64,000 nucleotides of DNA from Bacillota bacterium (GTDB taxonomy: Bacteria; Bacillota; Clostridia; Lachnospirales; Lachnospiraceae): assembly GCA_023395555.1 (NCBI GenBank), contig JAEWYQ010000025.1:124001-188000 (forward strand), given 5' to 3'. The translations under genes and the position numbers were made by a program. This document shows positions 17,869-27,011 of the stretch, in pieces (the stretch's first letter is position 1; the number at the start of each line of letters is the position of its first letter). Below the pieces are notes generated by a model that did not search any database, was not told the DNA's origin, and worked only from the letters and a program-made list of their open reading frames with translations.

Positions 17869-18375
17869 TTGGTTGAACTTTGGGATATATTGGATGAAAA
17901 CGGCAATATAACAGGACGTGTTCACGAGCGTGGCAAGCCCATGAACAAAGGCGAATATCATCTTGAGGTCTATGTTTGGATTGAGAACTACAAAGGCGAA
18001 TACCTTATATCGCAGAGATCACCGAACAAGACGCGCCCAAATATGTGGGAATGTACGGGCGGAAATGCGGTTGCGGGTGATGATAGCTTGACTACGGCAT
18101 TGAAAGAAACAAAAGAAGAATTAGGCATTATTCTTGAGCCGCAGAACGGACGAATGATTCAACATCTCTTACCGTGTAGCGACATTGAATGTCACGGTTT
18201 GGCTGATGTTTGGTTATTTCGGCAAAATGTAGACATATCAACCGTAATTCTTGCTCCTGATGAAACCTGTAATGCAATGTGGGCAAGCCGTGATGAAATT
18301 AACTGTATGATTGACGAGGGAACATTCACAACATGGGAACAATATACATACATAGACGAATTGTTTGATGAATAA
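17869..18375 (+). CDS. Nudix hydrolase (isopentenyl-diphosphate-isomerase-like subgroup)
   Basis: 168 residues. The Nudix box is present in the form G-NAVAG-D-DSLTTAL-KETKEELGI, with the first Glu replaced by Asp and the usual Arg by Lys, while the catalytic EExG end is intact. The N-terminus (MVELWDILDENGNITGRVHER) matches the YfcD/IPP-isomerase-like group that hydrolyses nucleoside-diphosphate derivatives. The start is TTG 17869, with GGAGG seven bases before it; no ATG fits. It is a single gene followed by a shared repeat/hairpin at its 3' end. Confidence 0.8.
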   Translation: MVELWDILDENGNITGRVHERGKPMNKGEYHLEVYVWIENYKGEYLISQRSPNKTRPNMWECTGGNAVAGDDSLTTALKETKEELGIILEPQNGRMIQHLLPCSDIECHGLADVWLFRQNVDISTVILAPDETCNAMWASRDEINCMIDEGTFTTWEQYTYIDELFDE

Positions 18376-18377
18376 AA

Positions 18378-18431
18378 CCTCCAAACCGAGTAATTTTATT
18401 TTACACCAGTTTGAAGGTTTACACAAACGTT
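18378..18431 (+). repeat. 54-bp dispersed repeat, copy 1 (hairpin between convergent genes)
   Basis: Identical at 48 of 54 positions to 24706-24759, in the same orientation. The arms CCTCCAAAC and GTTTGAAGG pair with one mismatch. It lies between the convergent Nudix and DUF4363 genes and may act as a bidirectional terminator. Confidence 0.65.
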
Positions 18432-18470
18432 AGGATAGTCCCCATTGATCAGCCGAAAGCCGTTTGAGGT

Positions 18471-18851
18471 TTAAAAAATATTTTGCAATTTGATTTTTTC
18501 TAGTTCCGAAATATGATCGACTAAAAACTTTAAAACATGAACGCTTGCAAGTGATTCATCTTTAGTCATTTCTTTTATATATTGTGGTAGCTTCATTAAC
18601 TCCATTTCGATATTATCTATTTCCTGATGATTTAAATATAGTTTTATTTTTTTTGAATAATCTATCCATTTTTCAGTAAAATCTATGGATGCTTTATATG
18701 CTTCATCCCAATTATCATCAGCAATATAGTGTTCTATTTCATCGTTAAGCCTTCCTAAGTCCTGAGATACTTTATTTAGATACTTAATGGAAAAAGACAT
18801 GGCCAGTATCATAATTACTGATATCATTAAAGATATAACAATATTTTTCAT
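18471..18851 (-). CDS. DUF4363 family protein
   Basis: 126 residues with one N-terminal membrane segment (IVISLMISVIMILAMSF) followed by an all-helical domain containing DDNWDEAYKAS, the family hallmark. DUF4363 genes commonly follow DUF421 genes in clostridia, exactly as here: the start lies 5 bp after the DUF421 stop. The function is unknown; the helical domain probably faces the outside of the membrane. No separate promoter is seen, so it is transcribed with its upstream partner. Confidence 0.8.
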   Translation of the reverse strand: MKNIVISLMISVIMILAMSFSIKYLNKVSQDLGRLNDEIEHYIADDNWDEAYKASIDFTEKWIDYSKKIKLYLNHQEIDNIEMELMKLPQYIKEMTKDESLASVHVLKFLVDHISELEKIKLQNIF

Positions 18852-18856
18852 GAATA

Positions 18857-19534
18857 TTATATACCCTCTTTCTTAAGCTGATAGACAAGTTTGCCCTTTG
18901 AATCTAATAGAGCCACAAAAACTTGATCGGCAGATATATTTTTTTTATTAAGTTGACTATGAAGCCAAGACTTATCTTTATTTATATGCTTTAAATTTTT
19001 ACTATTTATTTTGCCATCAAGGATTAATGTAACAGGTAAGATATCTTGAGTGGATTTTACATTTAAGTCCTTTCTGGTAGCTGGTTCCAATTCACTTTTT
19101 GGTATTATAGATATTTGACCACCTGTCTCCAAGATGGCATACTCTATATCTTCAAGATTATAATAGTCTTTTAATCTTAATTCTTCCAACAAATCGTTGA
19201 GATTAAGTCTGCTATTTCTAAGTTCTTTAATATTAATTTCTCCTTTTTCTATTAATATACTGGGTTTACCACAGAAAACGATCCTGGCAGTTTCGCTTTT
19301 AAGCTGTAACGTGGAAATCAATACTTGTAAAACCAATAGTGTTATTATGGGAATTATTCCATGGAACAGTGGTATACTAGTGTTTTGCATAGGCATTGCA
19401 GCAAGTTCCGAAACCATAAGAGCAATTACAAGTTCAAAAGGTTGAAGTTGACCAATTTGTCTTTTTCCCATTATTCGCATAATAAATACCACAATAAAAT
19501 ACAAAATTATGGCTCTAATTAAAACGATAAACAT
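18857..19534 (-). CDS. DUF421 (YetF-like) membrane protein
   Basis: 225 residues. Three membrane segments lie in residues 1-80, with the family motif MRIMGKRQIGQLQPFELVIAL spanning the first loop, followed by a cytoplasmic YetF-type domain (PSILIEKGEINIKELRNSR). The family occurs widely in spore-forming Firmicutes, with several members tied to spore or envelope properties, but its molecular role is not settled. It forms an operon with the DUF4363 gene. The ATG at 19534 is preceded by AGGGAGTT. Confidence 0.85.
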   Translation of the reverse strand: MFIVLIRAIILYFIVVFIMRIMGKRQIGQLQPFELVIALMVSELAAMPMQNTSIPLFHGIIPIITLLVLQVLISTLQLKSETARIVFCGKPSILIEKGEINIKELRNSRLNLNDLLEELRLKDYYNLEDIEYAILETGGQISIIPKSELEPATRKDLNVKSTQDILPVTLILDGKINSKNLKHINKDKSWLHSQLNKKNISADQVFVALLDSKGKLVYQLKKEGI

Positions 19535-19959
19535 AATAAAATAACTCCCTTAAATTTATTTTTGTCTTTTATATTAATTGTTTGTAATATTTTACAGATT
19601 ATACGCAGCTGGACTATAAATTATTTTTTCTCTTATGTTGGCAAATAATAATGCATATTTTTCGTCTTCTATATAGCTTATCAGGTATCCTATATTTCAA
19701 TTAAAATGTACTATAAAGTTTTATTTTTGTTTCTTTTACGGAATTGTAATGCTGTCATTCCATAAAGCTTAAAAAACTGTTGATAGAAAATAAAATGTGT
19801 TAGTAATAAGTGCATGTATATGATATAGTAATTGGGTAAGATAGTCATGTATGGTATTGATGACAAAGAAACAGTTGTTGTAGACTTGACCTTGCATATG
19901 CAAGGAACCGCTTTTTGGTTTTTTGTCTATAATAATATAACATATCTTGGAGGGTGTTG
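19535..19959. other. AT-rich intergenic region with a 16-bp perfect palindrome
   Basis: CCTTGCATATGCAAGG at 19890-19905 is a perfect palindrome overlapping a TTGACC hexamer (19886-19891) and is followed by AACC/GGTT and a T run. It could be an operator or terminator before the lipoprotein gene. No ORF of note was found in the remainder. Confidence 0.45.
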
Positions 19960-20961
19960 ATGAAGAAAAGAAAATCAATCTATATCATGGTGGTTCTTTT
20001 CATGTGCATGTTCTATGGATGTCATGCAGAGGAAGAAAAAACCTTACCTATGCTGAAAGCGGAAGACAAGCATAGTGGGTCGCTGAATGCGTATGACAAC
20101 AGCGATGACAATGAACTGCCGGATAATGGAACACTTCCCAATGAGAATACAGTCCCCATATCTGATGTTGTCGGCATCGGAAGGACGGACGCTAATGAAG
20201 CCTATCAGGATGAATGGGGTGTAAAGCTCATCGCAAGGGATATCAATTCCACCGGTCTTACCATCATCTGCAATCAGTCGGGGGGAGAACCCGGCGGAAA
20301 GCTCCAGACCGGAAGTCCGTATTTTCTTGAAGTCCTAACGGATGGAGAATGGGTCGAGGTCGAGCTTCTTCCATCAGAGTACGAATTAGCATGGACATGT
20401 GAAGCTTGGTGTATCAGCGCTAATGATTCGGTTGAATGGACGGTAGACTGGACCAGGCTATATGGTGAGCTCCCCACCGGTAGCTATCGCATCGGAAAGG
20501 AGATCATGGATTTCAGAGGTACCGGTGATTACGACAAAAAGCTCTACTATGCAGGTTTTAATCTCAATAAGAATAGTAATGATTTTGACGTCAGCTATGA
20601 GCATGACAGTATCAGCATTCGTCTTCCCTATGTGGAAGGCTGGGAATACTGCATAACGGAGTCTGTCCAAGGATGCATAAGCTACGGTCTCGGCTTTCAC
20701 CCGGTCGGAGAGGATGGTTGGATTAATCTCCACTACTGGGAGAGCTTCGGCGTCTGCGGCACCGGTTTGGAAACAAAGTCCTACGGTCAAGGTACCATGG
20801 GCACCTATGATAACCATGCCGTGTGGGATTTCATTAGCTATAAGGCGGATGAGGGGAACTTTGTTGCTATGACCGAAGCCGTTGATGAATGGTGGCCGCA
20901 GCATGGTAAGACCGCAATGGAGATTCTCTCTGCAGCAGGGTTTGACATTACGGATCAATGA
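19960..20961 (+). CDS. lipoprotein with bacterial Ig-like (Big_14-type) domain
   Basis: 333 residues from ATG 19960, which follows TGGAGGG. The signal peptide ends with a lipobox (FYGC, cysteine near residue 21), so the protein should be lipid-anchored outside the cell. After an acidic linker, residues about 75-205 form a beta domain (GVKLIARDINSTGLTIICNQ, then GSPYFLEVL and GSYRIGKEIMDF) like the Ig-like domain found in many clostridial lipoproteins. The C-terminal 120 residues are a separate Trp- and Gly-rich beta region. It may be a sensor or adhesion protein; no catalytic motif was seen. Confidence 0.65.
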   Translation: MKKRKSIYIMVVLFMCMFYGCHAEEEKTLPMLKAEDKHSGSLNAYDNSDDNELPDNGTLPNENTVPISDVVGIGRTDANEAYQDEWGVKLIARDINSTGLTIICNQSGGEPGGKLQTGSPYFLEVLTDGEWVEVELLPSEYELAWTCEAWCISANDSVEWTVDWTRLYGELPTGSYRIGKEIMDFRGTGDYDKKLYYAGFNLNKNSNDFDVSYEHDSISIRLPYVEGWEYCITESVQGCISYGLGFHPVGEDGWINLHYWESFGVCGTGLETKSYGQGTMGTYDNHAVWDFISYKADEGNFVAMTEAVDEWWPQHGKTAMEILSAAGFDITDQ

Positions 20962-21043
20962 GGGGAGGAGTGGGCTCAGTCATCCTTTTTATATCCTCAA
21001 GGCATGCGTAGACGTGCTGTCCGCTATATAAGGCGAAGTAAGA

Positions 21044-21087
21044 AATAGATAATACAAATAGATAATACAAATAGATAATACAAATAG
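21044..21087 (+). repeat. three tandem copies of a 13-bp repeat before the Na/Pi transporter
   Basis: AATAGATAATACA is repeated exactly at 21044, 21057 and 21070, with a partial fourth copy to 21087, directly upstream of the GGGAGAG ribosome site. Confidence 0.7.
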
Positions 21088-21098
21088 GGAGAGACATA

Positions 21099-22850
21099 AT
21101 GGAAATTTTTATGAATTTACTGCTTATGTTAGGCGGAGTCGCTGTATTTATGTTTGGCATGAAGCAGATGAGTTCTGGTTTGGAGCAAAGCGCAGGATCA
21201 GGAATACGAAATCTTTTCAAAAAATTCAACAAAAACAGAGTCTTTAATTACGGAATCGGAATCGGAGCTACCGTACTTGTTCAATCTTCTTCCGCCTCTT
21301 CGATCATGACAGTCGGACTTGCCCATGCGAATATTGTAACAGTCAAGCAAGGCTCAGGTTTTATCTTAGGTGCAAAAGTAGGTACCACTCTTACCGCATT
21401 TGTATTTGCTCTTTCAGGCGTCGGCAAAGGCGGCTTTAGCATTAGTTCTGTTTTTGCAGCGGTTGCGTTTGTCGGTGTCATCATCGTTTTTTCCACTAAT
21501 AACGAAACCCTTAATAAAATTGCGCCATTTTTAATCGGATTTGGAATGCTTTTTATCGGGATGGAAGTGATGGAAACCGCAATCGGTGGACCGGATTCGA
21601 CGCTGAGCATTCAACTCTCTAAAGTATTCAAGTATGAAATCATGCAGAATCCTATTTTGCTGGTGATATTAGGAATTCTCTTTACAGGCATCATACAGTC
21701 ATCTACGGCAGCAACTGGTGTTTTTATAGCTTTCTTGGCTACGGGAGTTATCCGCAATATAGATCAATCGTTTTTCTTAGTGATGGGAGCAAATATAGGA
21801 ACCTGCAGCGATGGCATTATGGCCTCCCTGTCCACGAACGCCAACGGGAAACGTATCGCATTATTCCATCTGATGACCAGCGTAATTGGCGCGATAGCTT
21901 TTTCTATTATTCTGGTTCTTTTCAGAATACCCATTAGGAATATGTTTGAAAGTCTATTCCCCGGAAAACCCCAGTTTAGTCTTGCAACATTTAACCTGAT
22001 TTATAATACTCTTTATACCTTAGCGTTACTTGTATTTATCGACCCGTTAGTCAATTTGGTGACAGGTTTAGTGAAAGATAAGCAACAGAAGTTGGAAGAA
22101 TTGTCATATATTGATGAGCGTTTCCTGCAAACTCCGGCGGTTGCCATTGAACAAGCATTAAAGGAATTGCACGATATGGCGATTCTTGCAAAGGAGAATA
22201 TTGATCGTTCTTTTGCTTCATTGGTCAACGAAGATATGAGTGAAAGCAATAAAATTGCCGATACGGAATATCGCATTGATTTCTTAACAAATAAACTCAC
22301 AAGCTTTTTTATCAAGATTTCATCAGTTACTAAATTTGCTGATGACGAAAAACTGATTGGCGGATTGCATCATGTAACAAATGATATTGAGCGGTTGGGG
22401 GATTACGCTATACTTTTGGTAAAAGAAACCAGCTATATGAAGGAGAATAATGTAAAGTTTTTAGATCAGACCAAGGATGAACTCGATCTAATCTACGGGA
22501 ATATATCCGAGATGTTCGACTTAGGGTTTGATGCGTTTAAAAAACGCAGAACCGAAAATTTCAAAAAAATTTCAAATCTTCACAAGGAAATTAAAAAATT
22601 AATATCCTCTACGCGTAACGAACATGTGGTACGCCTGGGTTCCGGAATGTACCCTGTTGAGGTGTCAAAAAGCATTTATTCCGTTCTGTTTTCATTGCAA
22701 AGAATATCGGATCATATTGTGAATGTTGCTTTCTCGATTCGATCCACCACCGGAAGTAAAACAGAAGCATTGGAAGCTATTGAAAGAGAAAAGAAAAGAA
22801 CGGAAAATGCAGATCGTAAGTCTTCTTTAGAATCCAATATGAAAAAGTGA
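21099..22850 (+). CDS. Na+/phosphate cotransporter family protein with PhoU-like C-terminus
   Basis: 583 residues. Two inverted-topology transport repeats carry the family signature QSSSA (about residue 63) and QSSTA (about 202), each followed by a GxxxGT motif (GAKVGTTLT, GANIGTCSDG). About nine membrane segments end near residue 325. Residues 350-555 are a cytoplasmic helical PhoU-like domain (NDIERLGDYA, LQRISDHIVNVA). It would import phosphate at the cost of sodium, in parallel with the Pst system at 48.7-52.8 kb. GGGAGAGA lies eight bases before ATG 21099. Confidence 0.85.
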   Translation: MEIFMNLLLMLGGVAVFMFGMKQMSSGLEQSAGSGIRNLFKKFNKNRVFNYGIGIGATVLVQSSSASSIMTVGLAHANIVTVKQGSGFILGAKVGTTLTAFVFALSGVGKGGFSISSVFAAVAFVGVIIVFSTNNETLNKIAPFLIGFGMLFIGMEVMETAIGGPDSTLSIQLSKVFKYEIMQNPILLVILGILFTGIIQSSTAATGVFIAFLATGVIRNIDQSFFLVMGANIGTCSDGIMASLSTNANGKRIALFHLMTSVIGAIAFSIILVLFRIPIRNMFESLFPGKPQFSLATFNLIYNTLYTLALLVFIDPLVNLVTGLVKDKQQKLEELSYIDERFLQTPAVAIEQALKELHDMAILAKENIDRSFASLVNEDMSESNKIADTEYRIDFLTNKLTSFFIKISSVTKFADDEKLIGGLHHVTNDIERLGDYAILLVKETSYMKENNVKFLDQTKDELDLIYGNISEMFDLGFDAFKKRRTENFKKISNLHKEIKKLISSTRNEHVVRLGSGMYPVEVSKSIYSVLFSLQRISDHIVNVAFSIRSTTGSKTEALEAIEREKKRTENADRKSSLESNMKK

Positions 22851-22942
22851 AACCCCCCCGAATTAAACGCCAACAACACAGCTTATTCTTTGACTGTGGC
22901 AACGGAAACTTTATATTGTTAATTCTGGAAATATATAATACA

Positions 22943-24304
22943 ATGAAATTACGCTTTGGGGACGGCACCCATCACAAAAAACAGAAAAGTAATATTACAA
23001 CGGGGAGGACACCCATCATAAAAAACATAATTGTAATAGATGAACAAAGTACCCAATATAATTCCACCTATTTGCGGAGAGCAAAAGGTCTTGTCAAAAA
23101 CGGCAGGGCATATTGGGTTGATGATAATACTATTTGCCTTTTATGTCCGCCGTTAAATGAAACGGAGGATTTATTGATGGATAAAAATATAGAGTATCAA
23201 TATCATTGCCAGCATCAGGCGGAAGCGTTTGCACGGTCTATTCTGACGGTGCCGGAGGATTACCCGCTGCATGTTGGTTTGCCGAAAGATTTCCAAATAC
23301 ATTTTTCCGAATTATGCGAACACGCAAAAGATATCTATATGGATATGGCTAAACAACCGGAGAACTATGGTTTAATGCTCGTTGATATAGAATCGAAGGA
23401 TCACAATCTTGCCAGGGACGGATACCGCACCATTCACCGATTTGTTGATACCTTATCCAGCCTTTCGTGCTGCGGTGAATTGAGAGACCATCAACTGGTT
23501 GTTGATGCGGAGGAGTTCAGAAAAGTTATAAAAAAAGGAACAGGTCTTGTGTCCGGCCCCGTTCCGAAATATGAGCTGATTTTCTCGCGCCTGGTTGATT
23601 TTGGCTTCTCTATCCCGGATTTTGAGGGAAAACCATTCGGCAAGAAGGTGGAATTTTTCACTGTTGGGTATCCTGACTCCCCTGAGATGATGGATACAAT
23701 TAAAAGCTATTGCGAATGCTGGAACGAACTGAAAAGCAAGCGGGAAGAGGAGGTTAAGGTATGGCCGAAGGAATATCATCATCACTATTACCGGTTTGAT
23801 TATAAAATAACTGCGGATCGTGAGAAAATACCTATACTGCAATGGATAAGCGATGAGGCGGATTATTTGGGTTACTCAACCGGACAAAAAAAGTTTTCCG
23901 TCTTATTTTATCAATATTCATTGCAATACAAAGATGTGAAATTCGACGGGGATTATACCTATAAATCCAAACGGATCGCCAGGATATGCCAAGCTGGTTA
24001 TACTGCCATGGGAGAAACGAAATTTCTTTTACACGTCAGGTTAAAGGATATGGATCGATATATTAGTGAAATAGACGCAATGCCCGAAAGTATAAAAAAT
24101 CGGATGATGAAAGATAGCTGCCGGCATTGCGGTTTTCAGGGAGCGACTGACGACTATTGCAAATTCAGGATTCATTGGACATGGAATGAACAGCCGCATA
24201 TCGGATGCGCTCATGAGTGTTTTTATTTCGATTGTTTTGACGCGGCACTTATCCCGTGTTATTGGAAATTACTTGAATTGGAGTATGGTTTGAAAAAAGC
24301 ATGA
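22943..24304 (+). CDS. hypothetical protein, clostridial family with N-terminal IDE..Y..RAKGLVK module; start uncertain
   Basis: The frame is open from 22847. About 450 residues from ATG 22943 are supported. IIVIDEQSTQYNSTYLRRAK, then GLVKNGRAYWVDDNTICLLCPP, matches the short N-terminal module of many clostridial proteins, which begin at MKN. Here that position (23018) reads ATA although GGGGAGG is well placed before it, so the ancestral start codon appears lost. The C-terminus has a cysteine-histidine cluster (CRHCGFQG, CAHECFYFDCFD) that could bind metal. A 28-bp imperfect duplication around 22957 and 23001 copies the ribosome-site region. Function unknown. Confidence 0.55.
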   Translation: MKLRFGDGTHHKKQKSNITTGRTPIIKNIIVIDEQSTQYNSTYLRRAKGLVKNGRAYWVDDNTICLLCPPLNETEDLLMDKNIEYQYHCQHQAEAFARSILTVPEDYPLHVGLPKDFQIHFSELCEHAKDIYMDMAKQPENYGLMLVDIESKDHNLARDGYRTIHRFVDTLSSLSCCGELRDHQLVVDAEEFRKVIKKGTGLVSGPVPKYELIFSRLVDFGFSIPDFEGKPFGKKVEFFTVGYPDSPEMMDTIKSYCECWNELKSKREEEVKVWPKEYHHHYYRFDYKITADREKIPILQWISDEADYLGYSTGQKKFSVLFYQYSLQYKDVKFDGDYTYKSKRIARICQAGYTAMGETKFLLHVRLKDMDRYISEIDAMPESIKNRMMKDSCRHCGFQGATDDYCKFRIHWTWNEQPHIGCAHECFYFDCFDAALIPCYWKLLELEYGLKKA

Positions 24305-24337
24305 GTGATACAAAATAAGTGATTCGTATTTATAAGA

Positions 24338-24371
24338 CCAATGGGGAACGATTGCCGCTCCCCATTGGTTT
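24338..24371 (+). terminator. hairpin terminator after the hypothetical gene
   Basis: CCAATGGGGA (24338-24347) and TCCCCATTGG (24359-24368) pair perfectly over an 11-nt loop and are followed by TTTATAATTT. Confidence 0.65.
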
Positions 24372-24499
24372 ATAATTTAGCAGGGAGTTGATGATGAATT
24401 CTTTACTTTTTTGAAGAGAGAGATAAGCTGTACGGGATGATGCGATATTATGTCGGTGAATTTGAATTTGGCGGAGGAAAACAATGAGAGCATTATTAA

Positions 24500-24682
24500 C
24501 CTCATGCGATCGAAGTTGGGCATATTTGCCAAAATCTTTACTTGGCTGGTGAATCCCTGGATATGGGTGTTTGTGCCATTGGCATATATGATCAGGAGGC
24601 GGTTGATAAACTCTTGCAATTAGATGGGGATGAAGAATTTGTCATATACATAGCATCTGTTGGTAAAAAGAAAAGTAAATAG
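24500..24682 (+). pseudogene. C-terminal remnant of a SagB-type nitroreductase
   Basis: A frame without a start codon reads GHICQNLYLAGESLDMGVCA and AIGIYDQEAVDKLLQLDGDE, ending EFVIYIASVGKKKSK, the typical C-terminus of SagB-type FMN dehydrogenases. The upstream two thirds are missing, and the frame is closed by TAA at 24497. It is a dead fragment, and the 54-bp repeat copy 2 follows it. Confidence 0.75.
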
Positions 24683-24705
24683 CAGATAGAAGACTGGCAG
24701 AACCG

Positions 24706-24759
24706 CCTCCAAACTGAGTAATTTGATTTTACATCAGTTTGAAGGCTTACACAAAGCTT
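24706..24759 (+). repeat. 54-bp dispersed repeat, copy 2
   Basis: Identical to 18378-18431 at 48 of 54 positions. CCTCCAAACTGA and TCAGTTTGAAGG pair with one mismatch. Like copy 1, it lies between convergent coding sequences. Confidence 0.65.
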
Positions 24760-24770
24760 ATCAGCGGAAA

Positions 24771-25295
24771 TTACAAAAAATTTGGGTGATATTGCTGTAC
24801 ATACGGCGTCGTCTTTTTACTGTATTCTATTAATTTTTTGATGTATTCTATGGTTTTCTTATCGGGATTCACAAAATCACGGGAATGTTGAGAACACACG
24901 CTTTTAAACTCTTTTCCGAAAATTTTAACATCTTTGGCCCTCCAGCATTCATCATGGCAGGGTGCGCCGCAAATGCTGACGTGGTCGTATACGGCTTTCT
25001 TAAAGTCTTCGTCCCTTTCGTCACTGTGAATATTTTCACCGAAATCAAGAAAATTAAAGATTTGAAACAACCATTCGCCATTTTCTTTAACCAGCATCCA
25101 ACCAAGATAATGCCCGTTATACGGTATTTTAACGCCAATTGTTTTGCCGTTATCCATCTCATACGGCAATGAGATGGGGGATAATTCGTTTTCGTTCAAA
25201 TAAGCCGCGAAATTTAGCGCGTTTTCTTGCAATTCATCGTCAAGAAATTCGATGATCGCATCTTCGATTTTGTCGTACTTTTTTTGCTCAGACAT
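24771..25295 (-). CDS. hypothetical protein, 174 residues, with C-terminal cysteine cluster
   Basis: Begins MSEQKKYDKIEDAIIEFLDD; ATG 25295 follows AAAAAGGAG. The middle contains YNGHYLGWMLVKENGEWLFQ, then a beta-rich acidic stretch, and CGAPCHDECWRAKDVK with three closely spaced cysteines and a histidine that could bind a metal. It has no signal peptide or membrane segment. I do not recognise the family. It lies downstream of a long MerR regulator on the same strand, separated by about 160 bp, and may be transcribed with it. Confidence 0.55.
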   Translation of the reverse strand: MSEQKKYDKIEDAIIEFLDDELQENALNFAAYLNENELSPISLPYEMDNGKTIGVKIPYNGHYLGWMLVKENGEWLFQIFNFLDFGENIHSDERDEDFKKAVYDHVSICGAPCHDECWRAKDVKIFGKEFKSVCSQHSRDFVNPDKKTIEYIKKLIEYSKKTTPYVQQYHPNFL

Positions 25296-25454
25296 TTTTA
25301 TTTCTCCTTTTTCATGTTTTATTTTAATCTTTTGCTTTACATTCTAATTCCAAATGTTATCCCAAAGAATGCCATGCAATCCTTCAGCAGTATTTTATTT
25401 CAGCGGCGTGCTCGCGGTGTTTTGTTCAGACATATGTATTTTCTCCTTTGATTT

Positions 25455-26993
25455 TTATTCATACTTCACCGGATACCAGCAGTAAACAATACTTCCCGTT
25501 TCTTTTTCACTGCCGACCTTACCGTCGGGCCAAACCATGAATGAACCTGAAATTGTGCCGTTCCATGTATAGCCCAATTTCATACATACACTGTGGTCAT
25601 TGAATGAATCGCCTTTTTCGAGTTCAAAAACCAACCACCTCGAAGCGTCGATGGTCCTGACATACGGATCATGCTTTATCAGCGCTTTAACGTCCGTAAT
25701 GTCGGATTCTGCGAGACAAACGGAATCACGATGGCCGCCTCCCCGTATTTGCGCGTCCATATCAAGTGAGCCGAAAGTGAAAATCGGCGCGCCGGGTTTT
25801 CTGTACTTGTTCAGAATATCCATGCGTCCGTCTGCCATCAGCTCGTCCGTAAATGGAACAGAAGCGTTCGATCCGGGAGTTATAATCTTTGTAAAGCCCA
25901 TGATTTTGAACTTGTTTTTGGTAATAATGCTTGCCTTGAATCCGCATTTTTCTTTACTGCCGGGTATTTCTACAAGCGCATCTTCAATCGCGTAATACCT
26001 TTTTACAGGGAAAAGAACGTCATATTGTTTGTCGGTCTCCTGACCGTGATAAATATTATAATAATTGATGATTTCTTCCGGATCGAGCCTTACGCCGCCA
26101 AAGCTGTCAATTTCCTCAATGGGCGGCGTGACACGCGTCAGATTTCCATCATAGTCATATTGATATTTGTCGCTCTCATTGATCCAGTCCTGCATACCGA
26201 GATACGTCAGGAAGCCGTCGTCGCCCAACAAATGCGCCGCATATTGTCCTCCATGGAACTTTTTCTTTGTCAGCGGGGCAGGGACATCATAATCGTCAGG
26301 AATCGAGACCCAAACCTCATTTCCGAAACTTTGGCCCGTCGCATTTGAGCGCTCATGTCTAAAAACACGCAAATCGGGCTTGATATCCATCAATTTATTT
26401 TGTTTGATAAAATTATGTACCGCTTCCCACGCCTTATCTTGGGAGTTGTCGCCTGTAAAAAAAGCGGACGCTACGGTCATAGGCGGAAGGTATACGACCC
26501 TCACTTCTTTTAGTTTGTTCAGCACATCCGACGCTTTGTTCAGGTCACTCATTGAGAGGCTGTCTTTTACATTTTTTTGAACGAAAGAGAGCGAACCGGC
26601 TAATTTCAAAACGGAATCATCACCTAAAAAATCAAGATTCAAATGGAGATCCGCAATTTTTTCAAGCTCGCTTACGAAATGATTCAAAATATTTTTGATA
26701 GTTGATAAAGCCGTTATTTCGCTGTCCAACTCCGATATGTTTTTATTGAAAATATCAATCACGGTTTCGGCGTCAGGGTTATCCATGATAACGCATATTT
26801 GCTTGACTGGAATTTGTAATTTACGCAGGATGATAATCTGCTGCACGCGTTTTAACGCAGCTTCATCGTAAAGCCGGTAGGAATTATCTTCATTTCTGAT
26901 GCTTTTTATAAGACCGATTTGCTCATAATATCGAAGCATACGTGAGGAAATGGCGTATGATTTTGAAACTTGACTGATTGTTTGTAATTCCAA
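25455..26993 (-). CDS. MerR-family regulator with large GyrI-like effector-binding C-terminus
   Basis: 512 residues from TTG 26993, which has GGAGG six bases upstream; the ATG at 27011 overlaps that ribosome site and is unlikely. Residues 1-70 are the MerR helix-turn-helix (SSRMLRYYEQIGLIKSIR), followed by a dimer coiled coil (70-120) and two GyrI/SOUL-like ligand-binding segments: about 150-310 (VYLPPMTVASAFFTG) and 330-512, the latter ending in IVYCWYPVKYE. Its own promoter has the 19-bp spacer and internal dyad of MerR-activated promoters, implying autoregulation. The ligand is unknown; large GyrI-type domains usually bind bulky hydrophobic or cationic compounds. Confidence 0.8.
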   Translation of the reverse strand: MELQTISQVSKSYAISSRMLRYYEQIGLIKSIRNEDNSYRLYDEAALKRVQQIIILRKLQIPVKQICVIMDNPDAETVIDIFNKNISELDSEITALSTIKNILNHFVSELEKIADLHLNLDFLGDDSVLKLAGSLSFVQKNVKDSLSMSDLNKASDVLNKLKEVRVVYLPPMTVASAFFTGDNSQDKAWEAVHNFIKQNKLMDIKPDLRVFRHERSNATGQSFGNEVWVSIPDDYDVPAPLTKKKFHGGQYAAHLLGDDGFLTYLGMQDWINESDKYQYDYDGNLTRVTPPIEEIDSFGGVRLDPEEIINYYNIYHGQETDKQYDVLFPVKRYYAIEDALVEIPGSKEKCGFKASIITKNKFKIMGFTKIITPGSNASVPFTDELMADGRMDILNKYRKPGAPIFTFGSLDMDAQIRGGGHRDSVCLAESDITDVKALIKHDPYVRTIDASRWLVFELEKGDSFNDHSVCMKLGYTWNGTISGSFMVWPDGKVGSEKETGSIVYCWYPVKYE

Positions 26994-27011
26994 ATCAGAA
27001 CCTCCTTTCAA

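Noticed and set aside
21044..21087. The 13-bp tandem repeat as a CRISPR or iteron origin
   Set aside because: Units are contiguous with no spacers, only three copies exist and no replication gene is near.
25395..25433. 12-codon ORF MSEQNTASTPLK with AAAGGAG before it, resembling the start of the 174-residue neighbour
   Set aside because: Too short to support; perhaps a leftover of a duplicated ribosome-site region.
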